Below are positions 4,664-6,234 of a stretch of DNA of 6,234 nucleotides, piece after piece. This stretch comes from Verrucomicrobiales bacterium (GTDB taxonomy: Bacteria; Verrucomicrobiota; Verrucomicrobiia; Limisphaerales; JAFMIX01). The position numbers and the translations under genes were made by a program. Numbering within the stretch: position 1 is the first letter of the stretch; the number at the start of each line of letters is the position of its first letter. Location: contig JAFMIX010000131.1 in the NCBI GenBank assembly GCA_017853785.1, positions 1 through 6,234 on the forward strand, read 5' to 3'. The notes below the pieces were generated by a model. The model worked only from the letters and a program-made list of their open reading frames with translations. It was not told the DNA's origin and did no database searches.

Positions 4664-5974
4664 TCATAGCGCAAACCACTCCTCGGCTGTGGCGGGGGAA
4701 ATGGCCGCGCGCGACTGGTAATTTTTTTTGATCATCTTCGCGCTGGTGCCGCACTCTTCGGCCACCTTGCCAATGTCCTCGGTGATAATCAGCCGATAGG
4801 TGATGTAGCTGTTCCGAAAGGCATTGCGCTTGTAAGGCACACCGGCTTTCGCGGCGGTGCGTGCCCAAGCGCGAGTCAGCGAATTGGCGCTGGGCCAGTC
4901 CACTGACACCCGTTCGCGTTTCAACTCGGCGGTGTATTTCGCCAAGCGCGTTTGAAGATTGGGCAGCAACGGCACGCGCCGCGCACAGATTTTTCCTACG
5001 GCGTCGGGCACCTTCAAACATTGCTCTGCCTCCGCAACCATCACCCACCAAAGCCGCGTGACCTCCTCGGTGCGGGCACCGGAGAACGCCTTAATCTCAA
5101 GCGTCGGGCGTAACGTGTCATCGGCTGCGGCCAGAATCTTCCGCATCTCCTCCGGCGAATAAATGTCGGTGGGCTGGAGCAAATCAATCGCCTGTTGCTC
5201 GGATGAAATCTGCGTGCGCGCGTCGCGGTAGTCGGTCGTGGCGGCGGCAGCGTGGATAACTCCGTGCGGCAAAAATCCTTTCTCTTGGGCGAAGTTGTAA
5301 AAGGCAATGATGCCGTGCCGGTGGTTGTTCTTGTTGCGGGCATTGCCGCCAAGCCGCGACAGGTAAGCGTCAAGCGCGGTCGTCTGGATGGCGCTGATCA
5401 AGCCGGGGAAGGCGGCGACAAAATTGCCAACGTAGCGTTTCACGTCGCGCAGGTGGTAGTGGCCGACGCCGCGCTTGACGAGGTGTTCCAAGTATTCCGC
5501 GTAAACCTCGGTGATGTTCACGCCGTGGCGGACGCGCTGCCCGTGGGCAAGGTAGAAGCTGACGGCCTCGTCCAGCGTGCCGGTCGTAAGCCGCGCCTGA
5601 AACTCGGCATAGCGGCGGCAAACCTCGTCCACCTCCAATCCCAGCGGCGCGGTGGCGGTCTGCGCCAGAATCAGCACACGCCGGTCTTTCTCCGTGAGGT
5701 ATTGGGCGCGGGCACCGTCGCGGCTCAAGCGGTTGGCGATTTCCTTGGCGAGCGCCTTGGCCTTGTCCAGCGTGTTGCGCCGCTGCAAAATCCGGCGTGC
5801 GCCTTCGTAGTGCGCGACTTGGAAAGATTCGTAAGTCTTGACCGTGGCGCTGGCCGCGTCACCGTTGGCCGCCGCCCTGACCGTGACCGGCGCGGCGTAA
5901 ATGGAAATGGCAACCGATCCGACCGTCACGGTCGCAACCGGTTTTCTCTCCTTGGAAGAAACACCAATGTCCAT
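4664..5974 (-). CDS. int: Tyrosine recombinase (site-specific integrase) of the element
   Basis: This enzyme would integrate and excise the element at the adjacent tRNA-Gly gene. From the ATG at 5972-5974 the product has 436 residues. After a short beta-rich N-terminus (VTVGSVAISIYAAP) comes a core-binding helical domain (about 140-245, including YLEHLVKRGVG and NKNNHRHGIIAFYNFAQEKG) and a catalytic domain (about 270-436). The first catalytic arginine is R301 in FSGARTEEVTRLWW. K328 is the likely beta-hairpin lysine, R387 in NAFRNS is the second arginine, and Y419 in KKNYQS is the nucleophile. The usual HxxR histidine is Asn (N384), and the later His/Trp position is Thr (GTS, T410). I recall the first change in Verrucomicrobiota-type integrases. 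An upstream in-frame TTG at 6005-6007 would add 11 residues; neither start has a Shine-Dalgarno. The gene is read away from the tRNA. Confidence 0.92.
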   Translation of the reverse strand: MDIGVSSKERKPVATVTVGSVAISIYAAPVTVRAAANGDAASATVKTYESFQVAHYEGARRILQRRNTLDKAKALAKEIANRLSRDGARAQYLTEKDRRVLILAQTATAPLGLEVDEVCRRYAEFQARLTTGTLDEAVSFYLAHGQRVRHGVNITEVYAEYLEHLVKRGVGHYHLRDVKRYVGNFVAAFPGLISAIQTTALDAYLSRLGGNARNKNNHRHGIIAFYNFAQEKGFLPHGVIHAAAATTDYRDARTQISSEQQAIDLLQPTDIYSPEEMRKILAAADDTLRPTLEIKAFSGARTEEVTRLWWVMVAEAEQCLKVPDAVGKICARRVPLLPNLQTRLAKYTAELKRERVSVDWPSANSLTRAWARTAAKAGVPYKRNAFRNSYITYRLIITEDIGKVAEECGTSAKMIKKNYQSRAAISPATAEEWFAL

Positions 5975-6002
5975 ATCTAGTTTTATGGGGCGTTGGTGTT
6001 TC
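5958..6002. repeat. Inverted repeat spanning the integrase start
   Basis: GAAACACCAA (5958-5967) and TTGGTGTTTC (5993-6002) are perfect 10-bp inverted arms separated by 25 bp. The integrase ATG (5972-5974) lies between the arms. On DNA it could be an operator; on the int mRNA it would form a hairpin covering the start codon and limit translation. Confidence 0.5.
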
Positions 6003-6024
6003 CGCAACGAGAAGTTGCGATTTT

Positions 6025-6047
6025 GGCTTGAAAATATTTTCCAAGCC
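6025..6047. promoter_or_regulatory. AT-cored palindrome upstream of the integrase
   Basis: GGCTTG, AAAATATTTT, then CCAAGCC forms a near-perfect palindrome with one extra C in the right arm. It lies 18 bp before the TTG and 51 bp before the ATG start of the integrase. It could be an operator for one of the HTH proteins or a site for integrase or a host factor. It is not a terminator for any gene seen here. Confidence 0.45.
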
Positions 6048-6125
6048 CGCGCTGACGGGAAAGAAAAGGAACGGCGGGGAAAGGTCGAAAGCGCGAAAGG
6101 CTGTCAGGCGGCGGAAAGCTCGGCG

Positions 6126-6147
6126 CTGATGCAAAACTGATGCAAAA
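6126..6147. repeat. Perfect tandem 11-bp repeat, candidate integrase arm site
   Basis: CTGATGCAAAA occurs twice head to tail (6126-6136 and 6137-6147), about 33 bp from the tRNA end. Short direct repeats this close to an attachment core are typical of arm-type binding sites for tyrosine integrases. The function is inferred; the repeat itself is exact. Confidence 0.6.
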
Positions 6148-6179
6148 ACCGGCTAACCTTACGAAACCCTTGCAAACAT

Positions 6180-6234
6180 TGGAGCGGGCGAAGGGAATCG
6201 AACCCTCGTGTGCAGTTTGGAAGACTGCCGTTCT
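6180..6234 (-). tRNA. tRNA-Gly (anticodon UCC), 3' part, cut by the window edge; probable integration site
   Basis: The reverse complement gives the end of the D arm, then anticodon stem GCAGT/ACTGC around loop CTTCCAA (anticodon TCC at 6219-6221). The T arm GAGGG-TTCGATT-CCCTT, the acceptor strand CGCCCGC, discriminator T and an encoded CCA (6180-6182) follow. About 55 of roughly 75 nt are present; the 5' end lies beyond the window. The 3' end faces the integrase, which makes this the likely attachment target, its 3' half being preserved or restored on integration. Confidence 0.93.

Larger units (their letters stand above)
6008..6179. other. Attachment/regulatory region between integrase and tRNA-Gly
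   Basis: No convincing gene is seen in this 172-bp stretch. It contains an AT-cored palindrome (6025-6047), a tandem 11-bp repeat (6126-6147) and a further TTGCAAA (6170-6176). The position between int and the tRNA 3' end is where arm-type integrase sites, Xis sites and the int promoter usually lie. No second copy of the tRNA 3' sequence is visible in the window, so the opposite att site must lie beyond the left edge, or has been lost. Confidence 0.6.

Noticed and set aside
5252..5980. Long plus-strand open frame (242 codons) opposite the integrase
   Set aside because: It is antisense to a well-supported integrase with catalytic motifs; the translation shows no domain and is explained by GC-rich codon mirroring.
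6126..6147. CRISPR-like repeat
   Set aside because: There are only two abutting 11-bp copies with no spacers; no CRISPR array or cas gene is visible.

Overview
The window looks like the tRNA-proximal end of an integrated mobile genetic element, most likely an integrative and mobilizable element (IME), in a moderately GC-rich bacterium. A truncated tRNA-Gly(UCC) gene lies at the right edge on the minus strand. Its 3' end faces a tyrosine-recombinase gene that is read away from it, which is the usual layout of an element integrated into a tRNA 3' end. The integrase N-terminal layout and its C-terminal box remind me of tyrosine recombinases from Verrucomicrobiota. That is recollection without a search, so the host assignment is tentative.

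Reading leftwards from the tRNA, everything down to about position 1554 is on the minus strand and may form one long operon. First comes a 170-bp attachment/regulatory region with a palindrome, a tandem 11-bp repeat and an inverted repeat over the integrase start. Then follow the integrase (4664-5974), two small paralogous helix-turn-helix/excisionase-like proteins (4369-4596 and 4176-4382), and an unrecognised 271-residue tail-anchored coiled-coil protein (3357-4172). An 80-bp gap with two adjacent strong hairpins is the candidate oriT. After it come a MobC-type accessory protein (2963-3277) and a MOBP/HEN-like relaxase (1554-2969). Two further genes are nested in another frame inside the second half of the relaxase ORF: a single-pass membrane coiled-coil protein (1889-2290) and a coiled-coil protein (1643-1885). 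This reproduces the mbeC-mbeA-(mbeB, mbeD nested) architecture of ColE1-type mobilization regions, on a chromosomal element.

The left quarter (4-1548) carries one plus-strand gene, convergent with the mobilization genes and less GC-rich by eye. Its 514-residue product joins an N-terminal domain of uncertain family to a C-terminal protein-kinase-like domain with recognisable Lys/Glu, Asp-x4-Asn and Asp motifs. It is probably element cargo and is the least explained gene here.

How it would work together (inference): the integrase and one or both HTH proteins control integration and excision at tRNA-Gly. MobC, the relaxase and the two nested proteins form a relaxosome on the oriT hairpins. Transfer would use a conjugation apparatus supplied in trans, because the window has no coupling protein, type IV secretion genes or replication gene. 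The other end of the element is not in the window.
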